Source: an uncultured Bacteroides sp. (lineage in GTDB: Bacteria; Bacteroidota; Bacteroidia; Bacteroidales; Bacteroidaceae). Taken from it: a DNA stretch of 64,000 nt. Positions 7,566 through 16,729 of the stretch are shown piece by piece. The first letter of the stretch is position 1; each line of letters opens with the position of its first letter. Below the pieces are notes generated by a model. That model was not told the origin of the DNA and did no database searches. It worked only from the letters and a program-made list of their open reading frames with translations. The stretch lies in NCBI GenBank assembly GCA_949289295.1, contig CASENM010000023.1, positions 1-64,000 on the forward strand, read 5' to 3'. The position numbers were made by a program, and so were the translations under genes.

Positions 7566-8810
7566 ATGAAACTGTTTGATTTAGACGTTTGGGAAGAGAT
7601 ACTGGTCACCATCACACGCAACAAGACACGCAGTCTGCTGACCGCCTTCGGAATCTTCTGGGGAATCTTCATGCTGATCGCCCTCATGGGAGGAGCACAA
7701 GGTATGCAGCAAATGCTCTCGCGCGAATTCGAGGGCTTTGCCACCAACTCCGGCTTCATGGGGTCGAACAAGACAGGCAAAGCCTATAAAGGGTTCCAGC
7801 AGGGACGATACTGGGATCTGGAGAACAGCGATGTAGAACGCATCCGCCGCAGTGTCAGTGAAGTGGACATCATCACTCCGAGCCTCGCAAAATGGGGCGT
7901 GGACATCATTTATAATGAGCAGAAAATATCCGGGACACTGAAAGGGCTTTATCCGGAATACGCCCGGATAGAAGAGCCGCTGCTCTCATTCGGACGCTAC
8001 CTGAACGATATGGACATCAAGGGGCGCAGACGGGTGTGCATCATCGGGAAACGCATTTACGAATCTCTTTTCCCGGGAAAAGAGAACCCTTGCGGCAGAT
8101 ATGTCAAAATAAACGGCATCTACTATCAGATAGTGGGAGTCAGCATGTCGAGCGGCAACATCTCCATCAACGGACGCTCGGAAACATCGGTCATCATTCC
8201 GTTCACCACCATGCAGCAGAACTACAACTTCGGACAGAAAGTGCAGCTGTTGTGCTACACGGCCAAGAAAGGATATTCAATCAGTGAAGTGGAAAAGAAA
8301 GTGGCGCAGGTGGTGAAACGTGCCCACTACATCCATCCCGACGACAGCCAGGCCATGATACAGGTGAATGCGGAAGCCATGTTCAGCATGGTGGACAACC
8401 TGTTCTCGGGCATCCGTATTCTGGGATGGATGGTCGGTCTGGGCACGCTGCTGGCCGGTGCCATCGGAGTGAGCAACATCATGATGGTGACCGTAAAGGA
8501 ACGTACCGTGGAAATCGGTATCCGCCGGGCCATCGGAGCCCGTCCGAATGACATTCTCCAACAGATTCTTTCAGAAAGCATGGTACTGACCATTCTTGCG
8601 GGTATGGCGGGCATCACATTCGGCGTGTTTCTTCTGAATGCTGTGGAAATGGGCACTTCCACACCCGATGCGCCCACCTATTTTCAGATCGGTTTCTGGG
8701 AGGCGGTTGGAGCATGTGTGTTGCTGCTGTTTCTGGGACTGCTTGCAGGACTGGCACCGGCTTACCGGGCCATGTCAGTCAAACCGATCGACGCGATCCG
8801 TGACGAATAA
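7566..8810 (+). CDS. MacB-like ABC transporter permease (second of a pair)
   Basis: A ~414-residue FtsX/MacB permease with the same layout as its upstream neighbour: N-terminal helix (FGIFWGIFMLIALMG), periplasmic MacB domain, then three C-terminal helices. The coupling motif is TVKERTVEIGIRRAIGA and the end is AYRAMSVKPIDAIRDE. I use the ATG at 7566; a TTG two codons upstream would overlap the previous gene. The N-terminal region KTRSLLTAFGIFWGIFM aligns by eye with KLRTALTGFSVAWGIFM of the first permease, which supports an old gene duplication. Together with the separate ATPase it should form an asymmetric MacB-like complex. Confidence 0.9.
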   Translation: MKLFDLDVWEEILVTITRNKTRSLLTAFGIFWGIFMLIALMGGAQGMQQMLSREFEGFATNSGFMGSNKTGKAYKGFQQGRYWDLENSDVERIRRSVSEVDIITPSLAKWGVDIIYNEQKISGTLKGLYPEYARIEEPLLSFGRYLNDMDIKGRRRVCIIGKRIYESLFPGKENPCGRYVKINGIYYQIVGVSMSSGNISINGRSETSVIIPFTTMQQNYNFGQKVQLLCYTAKKGYSISEVEKKVAQVVKRAHYIHPDDSQAMIQVNAEAMFSMVDNLFSGIRILGWMVGLGTLLAGAIGVSNIMMVTVKERTVEIGIRRAIGARPNDILQQILSESMVLTILAGMAGITFGVFLLNAVEMGTSTPDAPTYFQIGFWEAVGACVLLLFLGLLAGLAPAYRAMSVKPIDAIRDE

Positions 8811-8852
8811 TACTATTATATTATCTGAACAGACAATAAAAAACCAACCTAT

Positions 8853-9950
8853 ATGAAGAAGTTTATAAAAATAGCCGCAATCGTACTGATTGCAGCGGTG
8901 TTTATCGGCACATTCGCCTTCCTCTACCAGAAGTCGCAACCGAAAGAAGTGAGCTATCAGATTCTGAAAGCGGAAACAAAAGACTTACGGCAGACTACCG
9001 TAGCCACCGGGAAAATCGAGCCGCGCGATGAAGTGGAAATCAAACCGCAGATTTCGGGCATCATCGCCGAAGTCTATAAGGAAGCGGGACAGACTGTGAA
9101 ACAGGGAGAGGTCATCGCAAAAGTGAAGGTCATCCCCGAACTGGGCACTCTTAACTCGGCAGAAAGCCGTGTACGCCTGGCGGAGATGAACGGCAGACAG
9201 ACCGAGACCAATCTGGAGCGCATGGAAAAGCTTTACCAAAGCAAACTGGTGAGCAGTGAGGAATACGAACAGACCCTTCTGGCCGCAAAACAGGCACGCG
9301 AAGAACTCCAGGCCGCCAAAGACAATCTGGAGATTGTCAAGGAAGGCATCACCAAAAACAGTGCCTCAATCAGCAGTACACTGATACGCTCCACCATCGA
9401 CGGACTGATTCTGGACGTGCCTATCAAAGTAGGAAACTCCGTCATCATGAGCAACACATTCAACGACGGTACGACCATCGCCACCGTAGCCGACATGAGC
9501 GACCTGATATTCCGGGGAAACGTGGACGAGACGGAAGTGGGACGTATCCATGAAGGGATTCCGGTGAAAATCACACTCGGCGCTCTTCAGAACATGAAGT
9601 TTGACGCGACTCTGGAATACATCTCCCCGAAAAGCACGGAAAACAACGGTGCCAACCAGTTTGAAATCAAGGCAGCCATCAGTGTTCCGGACAGCGTGAC
9701 CATACGCTCCGGTTACAGTGCCAATGCCGAAATGGAGCTGCAACATGTAGACAATGCGTTGACCATACCGGAAAGCGCCGTCGAATTCAGCGGAGATTCC
9801 ACATTCGTATATGTACTTACAGACAGTGTACCGGCACAGAAATTCGAGCGCAGACAGATTGTGACCGGAATCAGCAACGGTATTGACACCGAAGTGAAAG
9901 AGGGACTGGAAAACAACGAACTAGTACGCGGACTGAAAAAAGAGGAATAA
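8853..9950 (+). CDS. Periplasmic adaptor (MacA/HlyD-type membrane fusion protein)
   Basis: A 365-residue membrane fusion protein that bridges the ABC permeases and the outer-membrane channel. An N-terminal membrane anchor (residues ~5-25, IAAIVLIAAVFIGTFAFLY) is followed by the lipoyl half-motif (VEIKPQISGIIAEVYKEAGQ), an alpha-helical hairpin (~100-175, rich in A/E/Q/K), the second lipoyl half (STIDGLILDVPIKVGNSV) and beta-barrel and membrane-proximal domains. MacA-type adaptors serve ABC pumps, and the location between MacB-like permeases and a TolC gene (42 and 3 bp spacing) fits. No lipobox, so it is held by the N-terminal helix. Confidence 0.9.
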   Translation: MKKFIKIAAIVLIAAVFIGTFAFLYQKSQPKEVSYQILKAETKDLRQTTVATGKIEPRDEVEIKPQISGIIAEVYKEAGQTVKQGEVIAKVKVIPELGTLNSAESRVRLAEMNGRQTETNLERMEKLYQSKLVSSEEYEQTLLAAKQAREELQAAKDNLEIVKEGITKNSASISSTLIRSTIDGLILDVPIKVGNSVIMSNTFNDGTTIATVADMSDLIFRGNVDETEVGRIHEGIPVKITLGALQNMKFDATLEYISPKSTENNGANQFEIKAAISVPDSVTIRSGYSANAEMELQHVDNALTIPESAVEFSGDSTFVYVLTDSVPAQKFERRQIVTGISNGIDTEVKEGLENNELVRGLKKEE

Positions 9951-9953
9951 ACC

Positions 9954-11288
9954 ATGAACAGAAACAGACTACGGATATGGACGGCAATCGGCCTTCTGAC
10001 CGCCGCACTGCCGTCATTCTCCCAGAAAAGCTGGGACCTAGAAACGTGTATCAGCTACGCCATCGAACATAATCTGACCGTCAAACAACAGGAAGCGGCC
10101 CGCGACAAAAGTGAGATTGACTTGAATACGGCCAAATGGAGCCGTCTGCCTGATCTGAACGGAAGTGCCTCACACTCGTTCAACTTCGGACGAAGTCTAC
10201 AGGCAAACAATACATACCAGAGCATCAATACACAAAGTACCGGATTCAGCCTCTCCACAAGTATCCCGCTCTTTACCGGACTACAGATTCCGAACAACAT
10301 CGCCTTGTCAAAGCTGAATCTCCAGGCCGCTGTGGAAGATCTGAACAAAGCGAAAGAAGATATCAGCATACAGGTGGCATCCGCTTATCTTCAGGTGCTG
10401 TTCAACCAGGAACTGGCGAAGGTGGCTCATGACCAAGTGGAACTGAGCCAGGAAATGCTGGTGCAGAAAGAAGCGTTCTTCAAAAACGGAAAGGCTTCCG
10501 AATCGGAATGGCTTGAAGCAAAGTCGCGGGTGGCACAGGACCAGCTGTCGGCGGTACAGGCAGACAACAACCTGAATCTGGCGCTGCTGGACCTGAGCCA
10601 ACTGCTGGAACTTCCGTCACCGGATGACTTCCGGATTGTCACACCGGAAGTGCAGATGGAACAGCTGACAGAAACACTGACCTCACCCGTAGACATCTAT
10701 AACCAGGCGGTATTGACCAAACCGGTCATATTGGCCGCACAATACCGGCTGCAAGGCGCCGCACGCAGCATCAAGATTGCCCAAAGCGCCTACTATCCGC
10801 AACTTAATTTCGGAGCGGGACTGAGCACGAACTATTACAACATGTCGGGACGGGAAAATGCCGGATTCCGCTCGCAGCTCCGTGACAACTTCAGCCAATA
10901 TCTGGGCTTTTCACTCAGTGTACCTATCTTCAACCGACTGAGCACACGCAACCGGGTGCGTTCGGCACGGATAGAGAAAACTTCGCTCGCATGGCAACTG
11001 GAAGACGCGAAGAAAGCCCTCTACAAGGAAATCCAGCAGGCTTATTATAATGCGGTCAACTCAAAGACGCAATATCAAAGCAGTGAAACGGCCAATGAGG
11101 CGGCCGAATCGTCATTTCTGCTGATGAAAGAGAAATACGCCAACGGAAAAGCCAACGCTACAGAATACAACGAAGCACGTACCAACTGGATGAAAGCTTT
11201 GTCCGATTGTATCCAAGCCAAATATGAATATCTGTTCCGTACCAAGATTCTGGATTTCTACAAAGGGATTCCGCTGACATTGAAATAG
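9954..11288 (+). CDS. TolC family outer-membrane efflux channel
   Basis: A 444-residue TolC-like protein with a cleavable signal (ending near LPSFSQ) and two repeats of the outer-membrane efflux protein domain, visible as long Q/A/K/E-rich helices (for example KEDISIQVASAYLQVLFNQE and KALYKEIQQAYYNAVNSKTQ). A trimer forms the outer-membrane channel and periplasmic tunnel for the pump encoded upstream. It is the last gene of the five-gene efflux operon; no strong terminator follows immediately. A second TolC-like gene in this window belongs to the metal efflux operon and is much less similar in its signal region. Confidence 0.9.
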   Translation: MNRNRLRIWTAIGLLTAALPSFSQKSWDLETCISYAIEHNLTVKQQEAARDKSEIDLNTAKWSRLPDLNGSASHSFNFGRSLQANNTYQSINTQSTGFSLSTSIPLFTGLQIPNNIALSKLNLQAAVEDLNKAKEDISIQVASAYLQVLFNQELAKVAHDQVELSQEMLVQKEAFFKNGKASESEWLEAKSRVAQDQLSAVQADNNLNLALLDLSQLLELPSPDDFRIVTPEVQMEQLTETLTSPVDIYNQAVLTKPVILAAQYRLQGAARSIKIAQSAYYPQLNFGAGLSTNYYNMSGRENAGFRSQLRDNFSQYLGFSLSVPIFNRLSTRNRVRSARIEKTSLAWQLEDAKKALYKEIQQAYYNAVNSKTQYQSSETANEAAESSFLLMKEKYANGKANATEYNEARTNWMKALSDCIQAKYEYLFRTKILDFYKGIPLTLK

Positions 11289-11366
11289 ATGCGACTGACG
11301 CCACGTAAGAAAGCAGGAACCCAGAATTACGAGGATTTCCGCAGATTATAATTTTCACAGTATAGA

Positions 11367-11429
11367 AGTAAAGGGGGTATCGATTCGCTGAAAGGTAAAG
11401 CCTGCCTGCTGACTGATACCTCCTTTACC
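11367..11429 (+). promoter_or_regulatory. Structured leader with competing hairpins before the VOC gene
   Basis: AGTAAAGGGGGTATC (11367-11381) can pair with GATACCTCCTTTACC (11415-11429) with two mismatches. The inner GGTAAAG (11392-11398) can instead pair with CTTTACC (11423-11429). The two structures are mutually exclusive. No T-tract follows, so this is a leader structure or read-through hairpin rather than a clear terminator. Confidence 0.35.
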
Positions 11430-11455
11430 TCTCCTGATTTCCATCCTGTTTCATC

Positions 11456-11842
11456 ATGAAAATCAACAAAGTACACCACATCGCCATTATCTGCTCCAAT
11501 TATGAGAAGTCGAAAGAGTTCTATACTCGCATTCTAGGAATGGAAGTGCTCCATGAATATTACCGCAAGGAAAGGAAATCGTACAAGACCGACCTCGCAC
11601 TGGACGGAGAATATCTCATCGAACTGTTTTCGTTTCCAGATCCTCCCAAACGTCCCTCCTACCCGGAAGCCGCAGGACTCAGACACCTGGCATTCGAAGT
11701 GCCCGACATCGAGGGTACCGTCCGGGAACTGGAAGAAAAGGGAGTTGTCCACGAAACAATCCGCACGGACGAATATACAGGAAAACGTTTCTTTTTCATG
11801 CAAGACCCCGACGGACTCCCCATTGAATTCTACGAAGAATGA
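11456..11842 (+). CDS. VOC family (glyoxalase/dioxygenase-fold) protein, YaeR/SMU1112c type
   Basis: A 128-residue single-domain VOC protein with two paired beta-alpha-beta-beta-beta modules. Likely metal ligands are His8 (VHHIAI), a Glu in YLIELFSF, a His in GLRHLAFEV and the Glu in GLPIEFYEE, the usual H-E-H-E set. The closest recognisable subgroup is the small lactoylglutathione-lyase-like YaeR family, whose substrate is not established; it should not be called glyoxalase I on this evidence. The gene stands alone behind a structured leader and converges on the rRNA methyltransferase gene, with a small terminator hairpin overlapping its stop codon. Confidence 0.85.
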   Translation: MKINKVHHIAIICSNYEKSKEFYTRILGMEVLHEYYRKERKSYKTDLALDGEYLIELFSFPDPPKRPSYPEAAGLRHLAFEVPDIEGTVRELEEKGVVHETIRTDEYTGKRFFFMQDPDGLPIEFYEE

Positions 11843-11868
11843 ACGGCACAGGCAACGCCGTTCTTTTA
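11841..11868 (+). terminator. Terminator of the VOC gene
   Basis: GAACGGC (11841-11847) pairs with GCCGTTC (11857-11863) across a 9-nt loop and is followed by TTTTATT. The stem starts inside the stop codon of the VOC gene. Confidence 0.7.
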
Positions 11869-13266
11869 TTCCAATACATGTACCTCCTCTTCAGGTACAT
11901 ATCCGCTACGGATCCGCCAGTCCTGCGGATAAAGGTTGTTGGCACGGTTGCCCACATTTTTCACAAAGCCAAGCGGATGACTCCGGTAAGTAACCAGCAC
12001 ATAACCGCGAGGCATGCCTGCCGGCAGGACAATCGCTTCCTTACGCAAATAAGCGACAGCCTGCTCATAAGCCAGCTCAGCGCAAGGGAACACCGTCCGG
12101 TCAAGGACCGCACTCATTGCCAGCGAATGGTCAGGCTGCCAGTCCTTTCCTTTCCATTCACCCAACGCCACACCGGCATGAAGCACTTTCAGGCAAGATT
12201 TGAGACGCTCATACATGGACTGATAGGCCGCAGGAAAAGCGACCGCGCGTGTATCCTCGACAGTCAGCAGAAAACACTCTTTCCGCAAAATCCAACCTTC
12301 CATCTCACGTGAGATTTTCAACGGATTCCGGCTCGTCTTTTTCGCCTTATCCTTACGTCTGTCATGCCGGAAAACGGAGTCTTCTTCCGATGTTTTCCTC
12401 AACACAGCCATGAACAGCCCCTCACCCATTGTCTTATGAGGCAAGAAACGGTACACAGGAAAATCATAGCCGGCAAGATTCCCTGTAATCCGCCAGTCGG
12501 AGTCCACATCCACGGGAAGCACCTCCGCGCCCAGTTCTCCGGCTATCCAGGCCACATTATCCTCATTCTCTTCCCGATTATAGGTACACGTGCTGTAAAT
12601 CAGGATTCCTCCCTCTTTCAGACACGGCCAGATATCCGCCACGATACGACGTTGGCGTTTCCAGCAAAGATCCACATTGTCTGTGCTCCATTCCGCCACA
12701 GCCGTCTCGTCTTTCCGGAACATACCTTCACCCGAGCAGGGTACGTCCGTCAGAACCACGTCAAACACTGGCCCCAGACCCGCAAAATCAGCCGGGTCAT
12801 TGTTTGTGACCACCACATCCGGATGCCCCCATTTCACCAGATTCTCCGCCAGCACCTGCGAACGGTTGCGCATCACCTCATTGGCCACCAACAGACTACC
12901 TTCCGGAAGAGCCGCACGCGCCAAAGTGGATTTTCCGCCCGGAGCCGCGCACAAGTCGAGCATCACCGAGGGAGACGTGACATACTGCCTGATTACCCGG
13001 TCGAGAAACATCGACGAGGCCTCTTGCACATAATAGCACCCCGCATGAAACAACGGATCGAATGTAAATGCAGGACGGCACCCCAAATAGACTCCTCCTT
13101 CACACCAAGATACCGGAAGAGTCCTTTCCGGCACGGAACCGCATTTCAAGGGATTCACACGGATACTTACGGACGCTTCCTGCCGCAAAGCTGCAGAAAG
13201 CTCCCCCCACCCGTCATCACCCAACAACTGTCGGGTACGTTCTACAAATTCATCAGGCAGATTCAT
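11866..13266 (-). CDS. 16S rRNA (cytosine-C5) methyltransferase, RsmF/NSUN type
   Basis: A 466-residue SAM-dependent RNA methyltransferase of the NOL1/NOP2/Sun family. The Rossmann core shows the SAM-binding motif LDLCAAPGGKSTLA, motif IV with the proton-handling Cys (LTDVPCSGEGMFRKD) and motif VI with the catalytic nucleophile Cys (YSTCTYNREENED). The C-terminal ~150 residues resemble the RsmF-type PUA-like extension (SHPLGFVKNVGNRANNLYP at the end). Length and architecture fit RsmF, which methylates 16S rRNA; the exact target cytosine here is unverified. Transcribed divergently from thyA across 72 bp and convergently with the VOC gene. Confidence 0.85.
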   Translation of the reverse strand: MNLPDEFVERTRQLLGDDGWGELSAALRQEASVSIRVNPLKCGSVPERTLPVSWCEGGVYLGCRPAFTFDPLFHAGCYYVQEASSMFLDRVIRQYVTSPSVMLDLCAAPGGKSTLARAALPEGSLLVANEVMRNRSQVLAENLVKWGHPDVVVTNNDPADFAGLGPVFDVVLTDVPCSGEGMFRKDETAVAEWSTDNVDLCWKRQRRIVADIWPCLKEGGILIYSTCTYNREENEDNVAWIAGELGAEVLPVDVDSDWRITGNLAGYDFPVYRFLPHKTMGEGLFMAVLRKTSEEDSVFRHDRRKDKAKKTSRNPLKISREMEGWILRKECFLLTVEDTRAVAFPAAYQSMYERLKSCLKVLHAGVALGEWKGKDWQPDHSLAMSAVLDRTVFPCAELAYEQAVAYLRKEAIVLPAGMPRGYVLVTYRSHPLGFVKNVGNRANNLYPQDWRIRSGYVPEEEVHVLE

Positions 13267-13307
13267 TTTCTTTTATGCATTTATGGGAACAAAAATACAA
13301 AATTATC

Positions 13308-13315
13308 TACCTTTG
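13308..13315 (+). promoter_or_regulatory. -7 box of the thyA-folA promoter
   Basis: TACCTTTG 23 bp before the thyA ATG matches the TAnnTTTG consensus. No exact TTTG is found 19-20 bp upstream, so the -33 element is weak. Confidence 0.6.
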
Positions 13316-13338
13316 CAAAAACAAACTGACAGACAAAC

Positions 13339-14133
13339 ATGAAACAATATCTCGACCTCCTACATCGCATACGCACGGAAGGCGTGAAAAAAGACGACCG
13401 CACAGGCACGGGCACACTCAGTGTGTTCGGGCATCAGATGAGGTTCAATCTGGAAGAAGGCTTTCCGCTGGTCACCACCAAGAAACTGCATCTGAAATCC
13501 ATCATACACGAACTGCTGTGGTTCCTGCAGGGAGACACCAACATAAAATACCTGCAAGAACATGGGGTCAGGATATGGAACGAATGGGCAGACGAGAATG
13601 GCGACCTGGGACATATCTACGGCTACCAGTGGCGTTCATGGCCAGGCTACAACGGCGAGTTCATCGACCAGATTTCGGAAGCGGTGGAAACCATCAGACA
13701 CAATCCCGACTCTCGGCGCATCATTGTGAGCGCATGGAACGTGGCTGATCTGAAAAACATGAATCTCCCACCCTGCCACGCTTTCTTCCAGTTCTATGTG
13801 GCCGACGGACGCCTCAGTCTGCAAATGTATCAGCGCAGCGCGGACACCTTCCTGGGCGTACCGTTCAACATCGCCTCGTACGCACTGCTTCTCCAGATGA
13901 TGGCACAAGTGACGGGACTGAAAGCGGGTGACTTCATCCATACGCTGGGCGACGCGCACATCTACCTGAACCATCTGGAACAAGTGGACCTGCAACTTAC
14001 GCGTACTCCCCGACCACTGCCTGTCATGAGACTGAATCCTGACGTGAAAGATCTGTTCAGTTTCAAATACGAAGATTTCCAACTTGAGAATTATGACCCC
14101 TGGCCACACATCGCCGGGAAAGTATCTGTATAA
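13339..14133 (+). CDS. thyA: Thymidylate synthase
   Basis: Full-length (264 residues) classical thymidylate synthase, converting dUMP and methylenetetrahydrofolate to dTMP and dihydrofolate. The catalytic Cys is residue 146 in [12 protein letters not shown], the same number as in E. coli ThyA. The phosphate- and substrate-binding region is [20 protein letters not shown], and the N-terminal Arg loop [20 protein letters not shown] is intact. It starts 23 bp after a -7 box and is followed 12 bp downstream by dihydrofolate reductase, which recycles the dihydrofolate it makes, so the two enzymes are co-expressed. Confidence 0.97.
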   Translation: MKQYLDLLHRIRTEGVKKDDRTGTGTLSVFGHQMRFNLEEGFPLVTTKKLHLKSIIHELLWFLQGDTNIKYLQEHGVRIWNEWADENGDLGHIYGYQWRSWPGYNGEFIDQISEAVETIRHNPDSRRIIVSAWNVADLKNMNLPPCHAFFQFYVADGRLSLQMYQRSADTFLGVPFNIASYALLLQMMAQVTGLKAGDFIHTLGDAHIYLNHLEQVDLQLTRTPRPLPVMRLNPDVKDLFSFKYEDFQLENYDPWPHIAGKVSV

Positions 14134-14145
14134 AACTTGTCACTC

Positions 14146-14640
14146 ATGATATTATCCATCATCGCAGCCATCAACAAGAACCGGGGACTCGGCTATCAGA
14201 ACAGACTGCTCTACTGGCTTCCCAACGACCTGAAACGTTTCAAGGCACTGACCACAGGACACACCATCATTATGGGACGGAAAACATTCGAGTCGCTCCC
14301 TAAGGGAGCACTTCCCAACCGCCGGAACATTGTGTTGAGTTCCACGCAGAACCTTTTCGAAAAAGCCGAGCATTTCTATAACCTCAAGGAAGCCCTGTCT
14401 GCCTGCAAGGAAGAGGACGAAGTGTTCATTATCGGAGGGGCAAGCCTTTATGCGGAAGCAATGCCATTGGCCGACCGGCTGTATCTGACAGAAGTTGACG
14501 ATGACAAGGAACCCGCCGACGTATTTTTCCCGGCCATCAGCCACAAAGAATGGCAAGAAAAAAGTAGAGAATGCCACTCTGCAGACGAGAAGCACCTCTA
14601 CTCTTATTGCTTTACGGATTACGAACGGAAACGTCCGTAA
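14146..14640 (+). CDS. folA: Dihydrofolate reductase
   Basis: A 164-residue DHFR that reduces dihydrofolate to tetrahydrofolate with NADPH. The ATG at 14146 (MILSIIAAINKNRGLG) is the family start; a TTG three codons upstream is not needed. Conserved parts are the Met20-loop region (NRGLGYQNRLLYWLPNDLKRFK, with the substrate-binding acidic residue Asp in LPNDLKRFK), the NADPH-binding stretch HTIIMGRKTFESLP, RRNIVLS, and the GGASLY motif. Probably translated from the same transcript as thyA (12 bp gap). Its 3' end nearly meets the convergent Lrp/AsnC gene. Confidence 0.95.
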   Translation: MILSIIAAINKNRGLGYQNRLLYWLPNDLKRFKALTTGHTIIMGRKTFESLPKGALPNRRNIVLSSTQNLFEKAEHFYNLKEALSACKEEDEVFIIGGASLYAEAMPLADRLYLTEVDDDKEPADVFFPAISHKEWQEKSRECHSADEKHLYSYCFTDYERKRP

Positions 14641-14656
14641 TCAGAGCATCTCTTTA

Positions 14657-15133
14657 TCAGTCATCACTCTCCAGTTCCGGAATAGGCATCTGACGCTTGA
14701 TGGCCTCCCGGAACGAGATGATGGTTTCCGAACGGGCCAGTCCCAACGGCTGAAGCTTGTCGTGGATAATCTCCAGCAAGTGATGATTGTTCTTCGCGTA
14801 GATTTTTATGAACATATCATACTGCCCGGTAGTGAAATGACATTCAACCACTTCCGGGATGAGCCGCAACGCTTCTGTAACCGAGTCAAACTGTTCCGGA
14901 TCTTTCAGATACAAGCCGATATAGGCACACGTTTCATAACCTACCTTCTCCGGATCGATTACAAACTCCGAACCTTTCAAGATGCCTAAGTTTGTCAACT
15001 TCTGAATGCGTTGGTGAATGGCCGCTCCCGACACATTACAAGCCCGCGCCACTTCCAAGAAAGGAATACGCGCATTGTCTGCAATCAATTTCAAAATTTG
15101 TTCGTCTAAACTGTCCAATTGATGATGTCCCAT
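14657..15133 (-). CDS. Lrp/AsnC family transcriptional regulator
   Basis: A 158-residue regulator with the two-domain Lrp fold: an N-terminal winged helix-turn-helix (DEQILKLIADNARIPFLEVARA, then VSGAAIHQRIQKLTNLGIL) and a C-terminal RAM ligand-binding domain (VGYETCAYIGLYLKDPEQFD to VECHFTTGQYDMFIKIYA). Such proteins sense amino acids and form dimers to octamers. It is monocistronic with its own -7 box (15158-15165) and an AT-rich upstream region that could hold autoregulatory sites. No neighbouring amino-acid gene points to a specific target. Confidence 0.92.
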   Translation of the reverse strand: MGHHQLDSLDEQILKLIADNARIPFLEVARACNVSGAAIHQRIQKLTNLGILKGSEFVIDPEKVGYETCAYIGLYLKDPEQFDSVTEALRLIPEVVECHFTTGQYDMFIKIYAKNNHHLLEIIHDKLQPLGLARSETIISFREAIKRQMPIPELESDD

Positions 15134-15157
15134 CTTATTTTAAAATTTATATTTATG

Positions 15158-15165
15158 CAAAGATA
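15158..15165 (-). promoter_or_regulatory. -7 box of the Lrp/AsnC gene
   Basis: TATCTTTG on the minus strand, 24 bp upstream of the ATG. The 5' region up to the divergent M64 peptidase gene (about 250 bp) is AT-rich and otherwise without genes. Confidence 0.6.
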
Positions 15166-15357
15166 GCATTTTTTCTTGAAAAATACTCATGTCAAACACT
15201 TTTACCTTACAATACTGCTAAATTTAGCTCCCATAAATAACGATTTTAACCGACCAGTCCGATACCGCCCCTATTTTTCCATGACTTCCGGAAAAAAGGA
15301 ATACATATTTACCCACACATTATCTGTCTGCCTGCAAAAAATGTAAACAAAAAACAG

Positions 15358-15365
15358 TACCTTTG
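15358..15365 (+). promoter_or_regulatory. -7 box of the M64 peptidase gene
   Basis: TACCTTTG 25 bp before the ATG, matching the TAnnTTTG consensus. Confidence 0.6.
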
Positions 15366-15390
15366 CAGATAAACAAAAACTTAAACCCAC

Positions 15391-16680
15391 ATGAAAAAAT
15401 ACCTTTTGTCATTGGCAGCCGCCTGTCTGCTGGTCAATCAAGGCCATGCACAGGCTTTCGACGACTATTTCATAGACCAAACAATCCGGATAGATTATAT
15501 ATTCAGCGGCAATGCAGAAAGTCAGGCCATCTGCCTGGATGAGCTGTCGTCGCTTCCACAATGGGCCGGACGGCGTACGCGACTGAACGAACTGCCTTTG
15601 GCCGGAAACGGAGAAATCGAAATGAAGGACAAAGCCAGCGGAGCAGTGATTTACCGTACTTCTTTCTCCAGCCTTTTTCAAGAATGGATCTGCGAAGAAG
15701 AGGCCCGTCATACCACACGCGGCTTTGAAAACACATTTCTTGTACCCTATCCCAAACAGCCGGCCATCGTGACAATCAAACTGAAAGATGTATATCACCA
15801 GGTAAATGCGTCAATGACCCACGAAATCAATCCTGACGACATCCTGATTCACCAACGCGGAAGCGAACAGATTACTCCCCACCGCTATCTGCTGGAAAGC
15901 GGAAGCGACGAGAACTGTATCGATGTAGCCATCATGGCCGAAGGTTACACTCAGGACGAGGAGGAACTGTTCTACCAGGACGCACAGTCTGCCTGCGAGT
16001 CACTGTTTGCCCACGAACCTTTCAAGAAACTGAAAAACCGTTTCAACATCGTGGCGGTGTTCAGTGAATCGAAAGACAGCGGAGTAAGCATTCCACGTGA
16101 AAAGAAATGGAAAAATACAGCTGTCAACTCCCACTTTGACACTTTCTATTCCGACCGTTACCTCACGACCCGCAGCGTAAAAGCCATCCACAACTGGCTG
16201 GCAGGCATCCCATACGAGCACATCATCATTCTGGCAAACACGGACACATACGGAGGAGGAGGTATCTATAACTCCTACACACTGACCACAGCCCATCATC
16301 CTATGTTCAAACCGGTTGTCGTACACGAATTCGGACACAGCTTCGGAGGACTGGCCGACGAATATGCATACGATGCAGCCCCCAGTCCGCAATACCCCTA
16401 CAGTATCGAACCATGGGAGCCCAACATTACGACAATGACTGATTTTGCCTCCAAATGGAAAGACATGATACAACCGGGCACCCCTGTCCCCACACCTGCG
16501 GAAACAGACCCGGAGCTTATCTACACAAAAGTCGGTGCATACGAAGGGGGAGGATATACCCAAAAGGGAATCTACCGCCCGACAACGGAATGCCGGATGA
16601 AAATTAACGAAGCACCCGTATTTTGCCCCGTCTGCCAGCGCGCACTGGAAAAACTGATCCGTTTCTATACGGACAAATAA
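15391..16680 (+). CDS. Secreted M64-family metallopeptidase
   Basis: A 429-residue exported zinc peptidase of family M64, which includes the Clostridium IgA protease. A signal peptide (MKKYLLSLAAACLLVNQGHAQA) is followed by a ~150-residue N-terminal beta domain and the catalytic domain. The zinc motif HEFGH starts at residue 312 and is extended as HEFGHSFGGLADEY, with the family's downstream Asp/Glu ligand. A Cys-containing end (ECRMKINEAPVFCPVCQRALE) is conserved in Bacteroides homologues and could hold a disulfide or metal. IgA cleavage should not be assumed; most Bacteroidetes members have unknown substrates. Monocistronic, with a repeat-hairpin array behind it. Confidence 0.85.
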   Translation: MKKYLLSLAAACLLVNQGHAQAFDDYFIDQTIRIDYIFSGNAESQAICLDELSSLPQWAGRRTRLNELPLAGNGEIEMKDKASGAVIYRTSFSSLFQEWICEEEARHTTRGFENTFLVPYPKQPAIVTIKLKDVYHQVNASMTHEINPDDILIHQRGSEQITPHRYLLESGSDENCIDVAIMAEGYTQDEEELFYQDAQSACESLFAHEPFKKLKNRFNIVAVFSESKDSGVSIPREKKWKNTAVNSHFDTFYSDRYLTTRSVKAIHNWLAGIPYEHIIILANTDTYGGGGIYNSYTLTTAHHPMFKPVVVHEFGHSFGGLADEYAYDAAPSPQYPYSIEPWEPNITTMTDFASKWKDMIQPGTPVPTPAETDPELIYTKVGAYEGGGYTQKGIYRPTTECRMKINEAPVFCPVCQRALEKLIRFYTDK

Positions 16681-16701
16681 CCACCGGTATACATACGCCT
16701 C

Positions 16702-16729
16702 TAATCAAAACGCTTCGGCGTTTTGATTA
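16702..16729 (+). terminator. Perfect hairpin with TTCG loop after the M64 gene
   Basis: TAATCAAAACGC (16702-16713) and GCGTTTTGATTA (16718-16729) are exact complements around a stable TTCG tetraloop. It lacks a downstream T-tract but is the first folded element after the M64 stop codon. It overlaps the first unit of the 22-bp repeat array. Confidence 0.55.

Noticed and set aside
12364..13329. Long plus-strand frame (321 codons) opposite the rRNA methyltransferase gene
   Set aside because: The minus-strand protein has all NSUN motifs; the antisense translation is His/Arg/Gln-rich and shows no domain.
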